This document shows positions 52,191-61,199 of a DNA stretch of 64,000 nt, in pieces; positions within the stretch are counted from its first letter, which is position 1, and every line of letters starts with the position of its first letter. Origin of the DNA: Dysgonomonas sp. Marseille-P4677 (GTDB lineage: Bacteria; Bacteroidota; Bacteroidia; Bacteroidales; Dysgonomonadaceae). The notes below the pieces were generated by a model, which did not search any database, had not been told where the DNA came from, and saw only the letters and a list, made by a program, of their open reading frames with translations. A program made the position numbers and the translations under genes. The stretch is taken from contig NZ_JAEPKU010000008.1 in NCBI RefSeq assembly GCF_016652235.1, positions 1-64,000 on the forward strand, written 5' to 3'.

Positions 52191-52793
52191 TTACTTTTTC
52201 AAATATTCTCTACAATCCCAAAAACCTAATTGTCCTTTTACATTGATATAAGGACTCTCGAATAAGACCGGATTTTCTAGTTTCCAATGGTAATGATCTT
52301 TCAAAGCCCATATTGAGGAGCTATCCTCAACGATATCCACTAGATCAACATGGCCGATGATAGCCGAATACATTAACTCCTTATCCTCCAGAAAATCATA
52401 AATCAATGGATTCCGGTTTACAATCTCTTTTTGTTCTGAAGTCAAAGCATACTTTATATTTTGGGCTGATCTAAAAGAACAGGCATGAATATAAATCCGG
52501 CCTCTGTAATCAGTTTTCCAACTCCTGTTTTCTATATCCTTTACTCCCATTGCCGCAAGCAAGGCATAAGGCTGTTGAATAGAGAGAGTTTTAAAACTAG
52601 CTTGGGGCGGCTCTCTCAAAATATCACTAATCATATACTCATAACCCTCATGTACTTTGATTGCCTCAGATACAGTATCAAAAGGTAAAATATGTGATAG
52701 GGTTTTATTATAGTATTTAGATTCGACCAACACACACCACCTATTATTTATTAAATTGGGGCTTCCTATTACTTTAGTTACTATTCTTTTCAT
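52191..52793 (-). CDS. ASCH-domain phage protein
   Basis: A 200-residue protein. The C-terminal 130 residues are an ASCH domain with LSIQQPYALLAAMGVKDIEN, SWKTDYRGRIYIHACS and AIIGHVDLVDI. The domain is thought to bind RNA or modified nucleotides. The N-terminal 65 residues carry no known motif. Overlaps the next gene by 4 bp. Confidence 0.75.
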   Translation of the reverse strand: MKRIVTKVIGSPNLINNRWCVLVESKYYNKTLSHILPFDTVSEAIKVHEGYEYMISDILREPPQASFKTLSIQQPYALLAAMGVKDIENRSWKTDYRGRIYIHACSFRSAQNIKYALTSEQKEIVNRNPLIYDFLEDKELMYSAIIGHVDLVDIVEDSSSIWALKDHYHWKLENPVLFESPYINVKGQLGFWDCREYLKK

Positions 52794-53056
52794 TTTTCGA
52801 TATTTTTAAATTGTTCTTTTACTTCTCCTATAGCTATCCACTCAGTATTTATAATACATTGTATCTCTCCGGTCCCTCCGCACATCCTACAGGCCTCATA
52901 ACCTTCATGTCCGGAATGTTCATCATTATACTTGCCTCCTGATCCGTTACATACATTACATCTTTGTATTTTTGATGTAAATGATTGCTTTCTATTGGCA
53001 GGGTAATACATTCCGATAGGAGGATATATTTCTAAACTTTCTCTTAACTCACTCAT
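52790..53056 (-). CDS. DnaJ-type zinc-finger small protein
   Basis: An 88-residue protein with CNVCNGSGGKYNDEH and CRMCGGTGEI, the CxxCxGxG pair seen in DnaJ cysteine-rich regions. These bind one zinc each. No J domain is present. Confidence 0.65.
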   Translation of the reverse strand: MSELRESLEIYPPIGMYYPANRKQSFTSKIQRCNVCNGSGGKYNDEHSGHEGYEACRMCGGTGEIQCIINTEWIAIGEVKEQFKNIEK

Positions 53057-53070
53057 AAAATATTAATCAG

Positions 53071-53211
53071 TTATTTTTTTATCTCTGGTATATCTGATTC
53101 TCTTATCTCAATCATTTGTACTCCCGCTATCTTGCAAAGCAATCTTATAGCATATCGAATATGTGTTTTAGATGCGTCCGTGTGATATATAGTGAGTACA
53201 ATCTTTTTCAT
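53071..53211 (-). CDS. Small phage protein, 46 residues
   Basis: A 46-residue protein (starts MKKIVLTIYHTDASK) ending 15 bp before the next gene start. The packed arrangement and clean frame suggest a gene. No family is recognised. Confidence 0.5.
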   Translation of the reverse strand: MKKIVLTIYHTDASKTHIRYAIRLLCKIAGVQMIEIRESDIPEIKK

Positions 53212-53405
53212 ACAGGAAGTAGTTTTTTGATTTCCCTTTTGGAAGCCTTACGGCTTTCCCTGCCGGGAAATATACGACAAGCTACCGGGCGGTTACGGTT
53301 ACTATAATAAGTTACCGGGCAAAACAAAAAGATTACCCATTTATACCCATTTATATTACTATAATTTTGTAACATGTTTATTTACAGCATTTTGAATATT
53401 TTAGG
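53212..53405. repeat. Repeat-rich intergenic region beside the initiator (candidate origin)
   Basis: Tandem ACCCATTTAT twice (53335-53344, 53345-53354), TACCGGGC twice (53283-53290, 53313-53320, 30 bp apart), hairpin TTTCCC-TGCC-GGGAAA (53255-53270). It is the only gap above 100 bp inside the leftward operon and lies right after the gpII-like gene. Confidence 0.5.
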
Positions 53406-54380
53406 CTAAATGTCTATTTCATCATTCTTTAGGAGGGTATAATTTACCCTCATCAAGTCCCTAAATTCTTTATCTTCATCGCTTTGAATGAAAGTGATAT
53501 CTTTCTTTATCTCATCCCATTCCTTACTGATAAATTCCCGGATATTTCTATACTCCCAATCTTTCAGAGAGCCGTTTTTGTGTCGCTCCTTTGCCTTCCT
53601 TAATACGGCTTCCCTCCCTTCCGATATAATCTCCATACACAAATATTGACGCGCGCGGCCCGTTCCTTTCGGAGTGATAATATCCCGTTCAAAATGGAGG
53701 GTTCTCCAATCCCGGAAAAAGGCCTCCAACATATTATAAAGTTTATCACGGTTAAAAAAATCAGCCACAAAGCAATTATCTAGCCGTCTGTAAACCGTTT
53801 CAAGCCTTAATATCTTAGAGTCCGGAATAATCTTTCTTTTCTTATCCATCCCCTCAAATACCTTGTCATATGCTTTAAAATATTTCCGGGTATGCTTATG
53901 AAAGATTGTAGTTTTAACCCGTTCATCCTTATAGCGCGCATTTACATAGAGCTTCCGTTCGTCTCCCGGAGGGCCTATATCTATCATCTTATCCATATAC
54001 GCGCGGCAATCTTTAGATACATCCAGATTAAGCCCTATTTCATAATTATAGACTCTCAAATTATCCTCATCGATCCCTTTATCCGTCAATAGTTGATTAA
54101 TGGCTTTCTTTGCCTCCGACATGGAAAACTGATTATAGTTATTCCGGTCCCGGCCGTTTATCTCATTGTAGTATTTATGCAAGCTCCCCTCTACCTTCAA
54201 CTTTCCGTTAGTATCAATGAGGATATATATTCCCTGATCCTGTGAAAAGTTCTTTGTATTGGAATTATCATAATATGGGAGGCCGTCTTTTGAGTTAGTT
54301 TGCAGACGGTTTTTGTCTACAATAGATTTAATTTCCATATCTGACAAATGAGTTTTAACCAATGTGATAAAGTCTATCAT
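53406..54380 (-). CDS. Putative phage/plasmid replication initiator (gpII-like)
   Basis: A 324-residue protein. The order of motifs resembles filamentous-phage gpII-type initiators: MIDFITLVKTH start, KVEGSLHKYYN, an acidic YEIGLNLDVSKD stretch and a late FKAYDKVFEGM with ILRLETVYRRL. Catalytic His/Tyr cannot be named with certainty. A function in rolling-circle or related initiation is inferred. A repeat-rich gap follows the gene. Confidence 0.4.
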   Translation of the reverse strand: MIDFITLVKTHLSDMEIKSIVDKNRLQTNSKDGLPYYDNSNTKNFSQDQGIYILIDTNGKLKVEGSLHKYYNEINGRDRNNYNQFSMSEAKKAINQLLTDKGIDEDNLRVYNYEIGLNLDVSKDCRAYMDKMIDIGPPGDERKLYVNARYKDERVKTTIFHKHTRKYFKAYDKVFEGMDKKRKIIPDSKILRLETVYRRLDNCFVADFFNRDKLYNMLEAFFRDWRTLHFERDIITPKGTGRARQYLCMEIISEGREAVLRKAKERHKNGSLKDWEYRNIREFISKEWDEIKKDITFIQSDEDKEFRDLMRVNYTLLKNDEIDI

Positions 54381-54647
54381 TTATAATTTACCGTCCTCTA
54401 TTAATCGTTCTAATTCCGACCGTTTTACATACGCTTTGCCTTTGATTTTCGTTTGCTCTATAATTTCCTTCTTTACATATCTTTGATACGTATTTCGACT
54501 AATCCTCAACATCTTGCACACTTCGCTAGGAGTTAAAAACTCACTCTCTTTATCTTTGAGTAGCTTAGTTAGTTTCTCTTGGATATCGATAAGGATACTT
54601 TGAGCCTTATTCCATTCTTTCATAGGAATTGTTATATTCTCATCCAT
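54381..54647 (-). CDS. Excisionase-like HTH phage protein
   Basis: An 88-residue protein. The first 35 residues are helical and the rest is an HTH_17 unit (FLTPSEVCKMLRISRNTYQRYVKK, AYVKRSELERL). It ends 1 bp upstream of the gpII-like gene, so it may regulate or recruit it. Confidence 0.7.
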   Translation of the reverse strand: MDENITIPMKEWNKAQSILIDIQEKLTKLLKDKESEFLTPSEVCKMLRISRNTYQRYVKKEIIEQTKIKGKAYVKRSELERLIEDGKL

Positions 54648-54653
54648 GATTGT

Positions 54654-56627
54654 CTATGCTGCTATTTTTAATATTCCTAATCTCAATAATTCTCTAGCAT
54701 TTGCCTCACATAAGGCCTTAGCCGTTTTAACCTCAACCGCATTCCCGATATACTTTTTTTGTTCGGCTTGCGTACCGATCAAAACATAATCCTCCGGAAA
54801 TCCCATAATACGCTTTAGTTCCGGTATCCTCAGCATCCTCATTTTTATATCTACAATGCCATACAAAGCCATAAAAGCATATATCTTGTAAAGTATAGGG
54901 CATTGAGAGTCTATATCCGCATATATAAAGACGGGCCTTTCTTTTACCGTTTCATAAATCCAGAAGTAAGGATCATAAATGCAAATCGTTTCTTTGTTTT
55001 CTATTGAAATGAAGTAAGGAGGGGTTTTATCCATCCGTGCAATCAGCGTAAAACATGGTTCGTTTATATCCCGGCCTATTCTGCTATATTGCGCATCCAT
55101 CAGATAATGATATTTCCTATTTGCAGTTATTACCGGAGAGGGATCATCCAGGGAGCTACCGACATTATTAAAATTGGTATTCATTAGCCAATTTTCGCAA
55201 CAAATAAGATTTTGTTTCGGCTTTGTAGTTATAGCGGCGCAAGGATTGTTTATATCTCCTAGATGCCCTCCGTTGGAATAGCTGTTTACTATAAAGGTCT
55301 TTATAAAAGATAGCCTGTCTTTTGTCGTAATAGTTGATGATGGACTATCTACCGATGTATTATGCCCGTTACCATAATAGGCAGATAAAAAGCTCTTTGA
55401 CGTTATCAAGGCCTGACCGTCTTTTGTGCGGATCGTGTGAGCCGGTTCCTCAACGCTATAGTTCTTTTGATCTGGTTTCCCGGAGTAATACTTCGATACA
55501 AAATTTGTCGTTATAACAGAGTGATGGTCCTTTGTCGTTATTGATCCGGAGGGAGACTCTATGCTCTGGTTTTTGCTTTCCGGATGTCCGCTAAAATATT
55601 TAGATAAAAATGTAGTCTGAATAACTCCTAATCTGCTTTGAGTTGCAATAGTAGGGCATGGCTCATCTATTCCCGGAGGATTATGTTTGCCTGTTACTCC
55701 GTTTACAGAGTTATATTTTAGTAACCATTTATCTCTACCTCCGGCAACAAACTTTATGAGTCCGGCATATATACGCTCTAATGTCTTTTCAGATAAATTC
55801 TTTTTCCTATTGAAGATACTCTCTCCCTCATCGGCAAAATCTAAACATTCTTTTACAGGCTTCCATTTCTCCAGATTGGAAAACAAATCATTTTTTAACT
55901 CCTTACTATGTGTTTGCTCCGGCCAAGCAATAGGGAGGCCGTATTTTGCAAACTGAGCAAAGAAACGCTTACGGGAAGTATAGGCTCCATAATCGGCGGA
56001 GTTAAGTATCCTATGTGAATATTGATAAGTAGCTTTTGCATCTTTAGAATTAAAATACTTTACATCATGCACCCATTTGTTAAATAACCGTCCGGCATCT
56101 TTACTAATAGGCTTTCCGTTTTCGTCCAAGTCTCCCCACGACATAAACTCCTCAACGTTTTCAATCTGTATATAATCCGGATCAATAGCCGCAATATATC
56201 TGAATAAATGTTCTGCTAAAGTTCTACTATCAGCATCGCGAGGGAGGCCGCCTTTTGCCTTGCTAAAATTTGTACATTCTAGGGAGGCCCAAAGTACGAT
56301 CTTTGCATCCGGTTGCCTCATCCGTATTTTTTTAACAAGGCTAATAACTAAAGAAAGATCGAGCGTCCGGATATCCTCAGTAAAATGTAAAGCGTCCGGA
56401 TGATTGGCGAAATGGCTTGCTATAGCGTTTTTGTCATGGTTTATACAAACAATAACTTTTGCTACCTTCCGACCGTTTACGGTTGCTAGTTCTATTCCGG
56501 TTGAGGTTCCTCCGGCCCCGCAAAACAGATCAATATAATATATCTCTATTCCTTCATTTACAAGCTTATCCAAAAGGACAATCATATTTAACAATGCAAT
56601 AGGATTGAGTATTGTGCTATTTTTCAT
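54654..56627 (-). CDS. Phage DNA (cytosine-5) methyltransferase with repeated recognition modules
   Basis: A 657-residue C5 methyltransferase. Motif I DLFCGAGGT (33-41), catalytic Cys118 in SLECTNFS (instead of PPCQ), ENV (156-158), SRKR motif VIII (218-221) and GFPEDYV...IGNAVEVK (609-634). Between VIII and IX, residues 319-534 hold seven copies of a unit with the core S-x-D/E-x-P-x-x-T-I-T-T-K-D, spaced 28-36 residues. These replace the usual single recognition domain. Overlaps the upstream gene by 4 bp. Confidence 0.85.
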   Translation of the reverse strand: MKNSTILNPIALLNMIVLLDKLVNEGIEIYYIDLFCGAGGTSTGIELATVNGRKVAKVIVCINHDKNAIASHFANHPDALHFTEDIRTLDLSLVISLVKKIRMRQPDAKIVLWASLECTNFSKAKGGLPRDADSRTLAEHLFRYIAAIDPDYIQIENVEEFMSWGDLDENGKPISKDAGRLFNKWVHDVKYFNSKDAKATYQYSHRILNSADYGAYTSRKRFFAQFAKYGLPIAWPEQTHSKELKNDLFSNLEKWKPVKECLDFADEGESIFNRKKNLSEKTLERIYAGLIKFVAGGRDKWLLKYNSVNGVTGKHNPPGIDEPCPTIATQSRLGVIQTTFLSKYFSGHPESKNQSIESPSGSITTKDHHSVITTNFVSKYYSGKPDQKNYSVEEPAHTIRTKDGQALITSKSFLSAYYGNGHNTSVDSPSSTITTKDRLSFIKTFIVNSYSNGGHLGDINNPCAAITTKPKQNLICCENWLMNTNFNNVGSSLDDPSPVITANRKYHYLMDAQYSRIGRDINEPCFTLIARMDKTPPYFISIENKETICIYDPYFWIYETVKERPVFIYADIDSQCPILYKIYAFMALYGIVDIKMRMLRIPELKRIMGFPEDYVLIGTQAEQKKYIGNAVEVKTAKALCEANARELLRLGILKIAA

Positions 56628-59143
56628 ACCGCCTCCATTTCCATTAAATCAAATAATGTCGGTGCAGATACTTTCATTTCCGCTTCGCGCATGTAACCCA
56701 ATCCATCAAACCAATAATCATAATTAAGTTCTGAAAGGAAAGCCTTGCGCCTTTTCTTTAAAGCACAATAACCAACTGTACCAATGCCCCCGAAAGGTTC
56801 ATATACCTCATCCCCCTCATTACTATATCTGTCTATCAAACGGTCTACAATGTCCAACTGTAACGGACAAATATGATTTTGGCGATTCTGTTGCGTTTGG
56901 CGGGTGTTAAGTGTTTTCATCCGGGCCACATCATCCCATACCATCGGATGCTCTGTTGTCGGATCGATAGCCATAAATGTACGGGGTAGAATATTTATTC
57001 TATCCATCATTTCGGCAATCTCAACATGACGTTCATAATTATATACATTGTTCCGGTCAAAATCTTTGAATAGTAACCGCACCTGATCTATTTTCATGTT
57101 GGCAATATGCTCTGCTGTCAATAATGCATTTCCGGACGATTTCCAGAAGGCATGCGCATCTACTTGCCATCGTGCCAAAGAATATGATTCCGGATCCTTT
57201 ATTACCGGAATATCTGCATAGGCTTTACTTTTATTCGTTTGCGGCTTGCGGAACAATAGTACATATTCAGGACAACCGACACCCATTTTTGAGCCGTCTT
57301 TACACATCTCAGTATATCCGAGCCTGTAAGTCTGGTTATTTTCCCTTACTACATCGGTCACAACGGTTATCATTCCCATAAATTCAAATCCGTGCTTCAT
57401 ATAATGGAAAATACAAATAGCATGGAAAGGATCGATTGTCGGCATACCTGTACCCGTAGCACTTCCGAATAATACACGGTCCTTAACATGGATACAGGCA
57501 AGGCGGCCCGGTTGCAAAATCCGGTACATCTCCGGAGTTAAGAAATCCATTTGCTGAAAGAACTTATCATTATTGAGGTTATGTCCGAAATCGTTATATG
57601 TTGGCGTGTACTCGTAATGATTAGAGAATGGGATAGAAGTAATTATCAATCCGGAAGAATTGGACGGCTTTTTGAAGGCCTCTAAAACACAATCGTTATT
57701 TACAGATACGAAGTCCGTTCCCTTATATTCTTCACGACTTGCAAACATCCATCGCATCATCTTTTCTTGTGCATCTAAGCCGTAAAGCCCGTATTTACGT
57801 ACTATTTCAGCCATATTATCCACGAGCTTATTGTGTTGTTCCCATTTCAATATGAAATCCTGATAAATCTTATTTTCAGATTCAGCATATACCAGATATA
57901 GATGTACGTTATGTTTTTGCATAAAACGCCAAATACGGTGTATAGCTTGAAACTTATCGTGAAACTTATCATCAATTATCATTATCGCTTTATGGCAATG
58001 ATATTGAAAGTTCAATCCCTCGCCTAGCATAGAAGGCTTTGCAGCCAGATATTTTAAACGGTCATTTTTAAAGTCGTCAATGATAATATCAGCCTCTGCA
58101 TCCTTTTGCGTACCATATACGGCTTTGCATCCGGGAACAGCTTTACAGATGGCATGTCGTTCAGCTTCTAAGTCATGCCATATTAAGAAATGATCGTCTT
58201 TGTTTTCCGGACGGTTCAGTATCTCGACTATTCGATCTACTTTTGCATCTAAATTATCCCGGCGTTCTTTCGCCTTTCCTCTGAAATCCCTTGTTGAGGC
58301 TTCCCGTAACATTTTAACCTGTCCGTCCTTATTTACACCTGCAGTCGCATTGTCTACATTTACAACTTCCTCATGTGCTATCAGGTCCGGTAACTCATAT
58401 CCTTCATCAGAATATCCAAGATCAGACGGCTTTGTAAGGAATAACGCCCATGTTGACATCCATAACCAAAACTCCTCTTCTTTGTGTTCATATAATGTCA
58501 GGTTATTAGCTTTTGTACTATCACGCTTAAAGAAGCGGGTTAAGGCTTGTCCGGTATCCATGATTCCCAAATACCCGGCATAGTGTATTAACTCTTTATA
58601 CCTGTTCGGCGATGGTGTAGCTGTAGCAACGTAACGATATGGAACCGGAGAGAATTTAGGAAGAAACTCCTGATATGTTTTTGTCCCGTAGTCCCGTAAT
58701 ACAGAAGCCTCATCGAGCGATGTCATAATGAAGTAATCCGGCTTTATATCTCCGTCGCGTACACGTTCATAGTTGGCTATCATTATATCCGTCTTGCAGT
58801 CTATTACATCTGTCATGTATCTTACATAAGTTACATCCATATTAAGATGTTCTTTTGCCTGAGCTTTAAACTCTATGACTACACGCTTAGGACATACGAT
58901 GAGGGCCTTACCTCCTTTGTGCGCAATTATCTGCTTTGCTATTTCCAGTTGGGTTACAGTTTTTTGTAACCCGAAAGACGAAAATATAGCCCTACATCCG
59001 CCCTTTATAGCCCATTGTACAGTGTCTTTTACATGTGGGTATAGTGTAGGCGTTAATTCGCTCTTTTCAATATCAAATCCTGTTTGGCTACTGATAGCCA
59101 TCTTTAAGGAAAGAAAATTGATATACTCCTGTTCTCTTGTCAT
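56624..59143 (-). CDS. Phage helicase-like/DNA methyltransferase fusion
   Basis: An 839-residue fusion. Residues 50-440 resemble an SF2/SNF2 helicase: degenerate Walker A SSFGLQKT (55-62), DEAS (144-147), TATPSP (174-179) and IHRIWR (401-406). Residues 490-815 are a beta-class methyltransferase, with SIPF (503-506) in place of the catalytic D/N/S-PP-Y/F and motif I EPFGGIGTVG (782-791). The changed SIPF could reduce activity. It may remodel and methylate phage DNA. Confidence 0.8.
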   Translation of the reverse strand: MTREQEYINFLSLKMAISSQTGFDIEKSELTPTLYPHVKDTVQWAIKGGCRAIFSSFGLQKTVTQLEIAKQIIAHKGGKALIVCPKRVVIEFKAQAKEHLNMDVTYVRYMTDVIDCKTDIMIANYERVRDGDIKPDYFIMTSLDEASVLRDYGTKTYQEFLPKFSPVPYRYVATATPSPNRYKELIHYAGYLGIMDTGQALTRFFKRDSTKANNLTLYEHKEEEFWLWMSTWALFLTKPSDLGYSDEGYELPDLIAHEEVVNVDNATAGVNKDGQVKMLREASTRDFRGKAKERRDNLDAKVDRIVEILNRPENKDDHFLIWHDLEAERHAICKAVPGCKAVYGTQKDAEADIIIDDFKNDRLKYLAAKPSMLGEGLNFQYHCHKAIMIIDDKFHDKFQAIHRIWRFMQKHNVHLYLVYAESENKIYQDFILKWEQHNKLVDNMAEIVRKYGLYGLDAQEKMMRWMFASREEYKGTDFVSVNNDCVLEAFKKPSNSSGLIITSIPFSNHYEYTPTYNDFGHNLNNDKFFQQMDFLTPEMYRILQPGRLACIHVKDRVLFGSATGTGMPTIDPFHAICIFHYMKHGFEFMGMITVVTDVVRENNQTYRLGYTEMCKDGSKMGVGCPEYVLLFRKPQTNKSKAYADIPVIKDPESYSLARWQVDAHAFWKSSGNALLTAEHIANMKIDQVRLLFKDFDRNNVYNYERHVEIAEMMDRINILPRTFMAIDPTTEHPMVWDDVARMKTLNTRQTQQNRQNHICPLQLDIVDRLIDRYSNEGDEVYEPFGGIGTVGYCALKKRRKAFLSELNYDYWFDGLGYMREAEMKVSAPTLFDLMEMEAV

Positions 59144-59147
59144 ATCC

Positions 59148-60299
59148 TTATTTCAACATTAAAGGCATTGATAATAGAGTTAATTCACATTCCTCCTCAT
59201 CTTTTTCAGGCTTTATGAGGATAGGCCTTTCAGGGGCTGAAAATGCCAGTATTGCATTTCCGTTTATAACAGATAGTATGTCTATCATTTGAGGGCCGCT
59301 AAACCCGATAGTTATTTCTATGTTACTCCCGGAGTCTATTGATTCTTTTGCTGCCTTAGTACTAAATTCGTCAGCAGTTGAAAGAGTAGAATCTATCATA
59401 CCTGATTCTAATTTTATCAATCCTACCAGTGGATTAGCCACAGTTAACAGACGATTCAAAACAGATGATAAATATTTACTATCCACATTCATCTCTATTT
59501 GGTTGTTTGGTGGGAATACACTGTTATAATTTGGATATCTACCCTCAACTAACCGGGATGTAACTATTATTTCTAAAAATGAAAAGGAAACGTTCGACTC
59601 ACTCGATATTATCTCAACTTCTACACCCGAAATACCTTCTATAAGTGATGATGTTATATTGACAGCGCTCAGCCCAAATATAAAACTCTTACATTCCGGA
59701 CATTTAACCGAATTATCCTTAAACCGGGACATATAAGCTCCGTTTGTGGAAACAAAAACTATATGATCTTCTTTTAAGTCAAAGAATACGGCTGTTAGTG
59801 CGGGTTTCAGTGCATCCGTTCCAGTAAATTTCTTTGTCATGCTTAACCCCCGGCGTAATGATTCTATCGGCATTTTAAAAGATTGTCCTGTTACTGCCTT
59901 CATCTTTTCGAAGTATGTTGCATCCATACCGGGGATGATAGCGTTACCTGTAGAGTGGGATAATGCAATGGTAACACTTGCATTTTTGCTGTCAGCCGGA
60001 TCAGGAACTCTTGTTACTTCAAAATCGACAGGCTGCTCCGGAAGAGTCTTTAATATGTTTATTATTGACTTATCTACACAAAACCTTAACGAACTATCCA
60101 CCTCAACAACCTCCAGTGATGTTTCAATTTGTATTTCTGTTGTTGTTCCTGTGAGTTGCAGCGTTTTATTGCTGCCTAATTCGAACAATATATATGTGTA
60201 AACCGGAAGTGTCGATTTGTCTAATACGGCTTTACTGACTCTTTGTAGATGGTGCAGTAGTTTATTCTTTGACACCTTAAATATTATTTTTTCTTCCAT
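59148..60299 (-). CDS. Phage DNA polymerase sliding clamp (DnaN-like)
   Basis: A 383-residue beta-clamp homologue, the usual length. Signature segments are VEGRYPNYNSVFP (middle domain), GLSAVNITSSLIEGI and the end CELTLLSMPLML (like the normal MPM-x-L tail). The N-terminal domain is weak but in the correct position. A phage-encoded clamp lets the phage polymerase or methylases be held on DNA. No DNA polymerase is nearby in the window. Confidence 0.85.
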   Translation of the reverse strand: MEEKIIFKVSKNKLLHHLQRVSKAVLDKSTLPVYTYILFELGSNKTLQLTGTTTEIQIETSLEVVEVDSSLRFCVDKSIINILKTLPEQPVDFEVTRVPDPADSKNASVTIALSHSTGNAIIPGMDATYFEKMKAVTGQSFKMPIESLRRGLSMTKKFTGTDALKPALTAVFFDLKEDHIVFVSTNGAYMSRFKDNSVKCPECKSFIFGLSAVNITSSLIEGISGVEVEIISSESNVSFSFLEIIVTSRLVEGRYPNYNSVFPPNNQIEMNVDSKYLSSVLNRLLTVANPLVGLIKLESGMIDSTLSTADEFSTKAAKESIDSGSNIEITIGFSGPQMIDILSVINGNAILAFSAPERPILIKPEKDEEECELTLLSMPLMLK

Positions 60300-60324
60300 A
60301 GTTATTTTTCTTACGATATTCTTA

Positions 60325-60525
60325 CTAAATTTTCTCAGAGAGTAATTTCATTAACTCATCTTTCGGCGTGTGATGGTTTACGCCTACCATATCACAAAAG
60401 AGGTCCTTTAATTCATAAGGGGGGAGCGCGGATAAATATTCCGCTATTTCTTCATTTGATATATATGCAGCGTCCAATTCTGAGGCTACATGATCGGCAT
60501 TCGTAGGTATTAGCTTACTTCCCAT
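60325..60525 (-). CDS. Small acidic phage protein
   Basis: A 66-residue protein, no cysteine motif; the sequence YISNEEIAEYLSALPPYEL is predicted helical. In the compact leftward operon between DUF4494 and the clamp. Function unknown. Confidence 0.45.
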   Translation of the reverse strand: MGSKLIPTNADHVASELDAAYISNEEIAEYLSALPPYELKDLFCDMVGVNHHTPKDELMKLLSEKI

Positions 60526-60537
60526 TGTGTTATATAT

Positions 60538-60990
60538 TTAGATTAATACTATTTTCTTTTCTTCCTCAGCATAAGGAAATACATCCATGATCTTTGTCTC
60601 TTTAACCTCAGCTATCTCATAGTCTGCAAGTGTCCCCTCCATTCCTTTTTTGATTACGGCTTGCGCCTCATCTATATCCGTTGCCTGAGCTAACATATAA
60701 ACCGGAGTTTTCTTTTCAGTCCCGGCCTTTTCATCAAGTGTTACAAACAAGACTTTAGCCTTAAAAAAGCGGTCCCCGTTATCGTTGAAAAACAATTCAC
60801 TTAACCGCGCTCTTTTTATTGTCGAGATCGTAAACTCTCCGGAAATAAAAGGCTTCATTTCTTCAATGATCCGGGCCTCAGCCTCAGTAAAAGAAAGTGC
60901 ATCGACTAAGTAAGGTTCTGTTACTTTCTTTTGCATTCCGCTTTCAAGTGTTTTCTCATACTTGATACCACATTCAAACCAATTTTGCAT
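60538..60990 (-). CDS. DUF4494 family protein
   Basis: A 150-residue protein. Conserved sequence VTEPYLVDALSFTEAEARI and FISGEFTIST places it with DUF4494, which is common in Bacteroidetes phages and conjugative elements. No biochemical function is known. The family is compact, with mixed strands and helices. Confidence 0.75.
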   Translation of the reverse strand: MQNWFECGIKYEKTLESGMQKKVTEPYLVDALSFTEAEARIIEEMKPFISGEFTISTIKRARLSELFFNDNGDRFFKAKVLFVTLDEKAGTEKKTPVYMLAQATDIDEAQAVIKKGMEGTLADYEIAEVKETKIMDVFPYAEEEKKIVLI

Positions 60991-61002
60991 AATTTTTAAT
61001 TT

Positions 61003-61197
61003 TTAAGGGTTAGTTGCTTCTTGAATGTCATTAGGATGGTAAGGCCTTGCGGATTTAGCTCCGTTCAATTTCACAAAGATGTAGTACACATATTCCACAC
61101 CGTTAAGCTCATTCTCTTGCATTCTGGCAATTGTGCCTAATTTCCCGTTCGCCAATACAATAGCACCTTTGAACATCCATTTTTCTTTTTTTCTCAT
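61003..61197 (-). CDS. Small phage protein
   Basis: A 64-residue protein with a short basic start and a beta-rich body (FKGAIVLANGKLGTIARMQE). It is 3 bp from the VRR-NUC gene and 12 bp from DUF4494. Function unknown. Met8 is an alternative start. Confidence 0.45.
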   Translation of the reverse strand: MRKKEKWMFKGAIVLANGKLGTIARMQENELNGVEYVYYIFVKLNGAKSARPYHPNDIQEATNP

Positions 61198-61199
61198 CG

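Noticed and set aside
53116-53307. 63-residue plus-strand reading frame in the initiator-side gap
   Set aside because: It runs antisense to the packed operon, across the minus-strand small gene and hairpins, with no motif.
53335-53354. CRISPR-like repeats
   Set aside because: Only two tandem 10-bp units, without spacers; no array of regular repeats was seen anywhere in the window.
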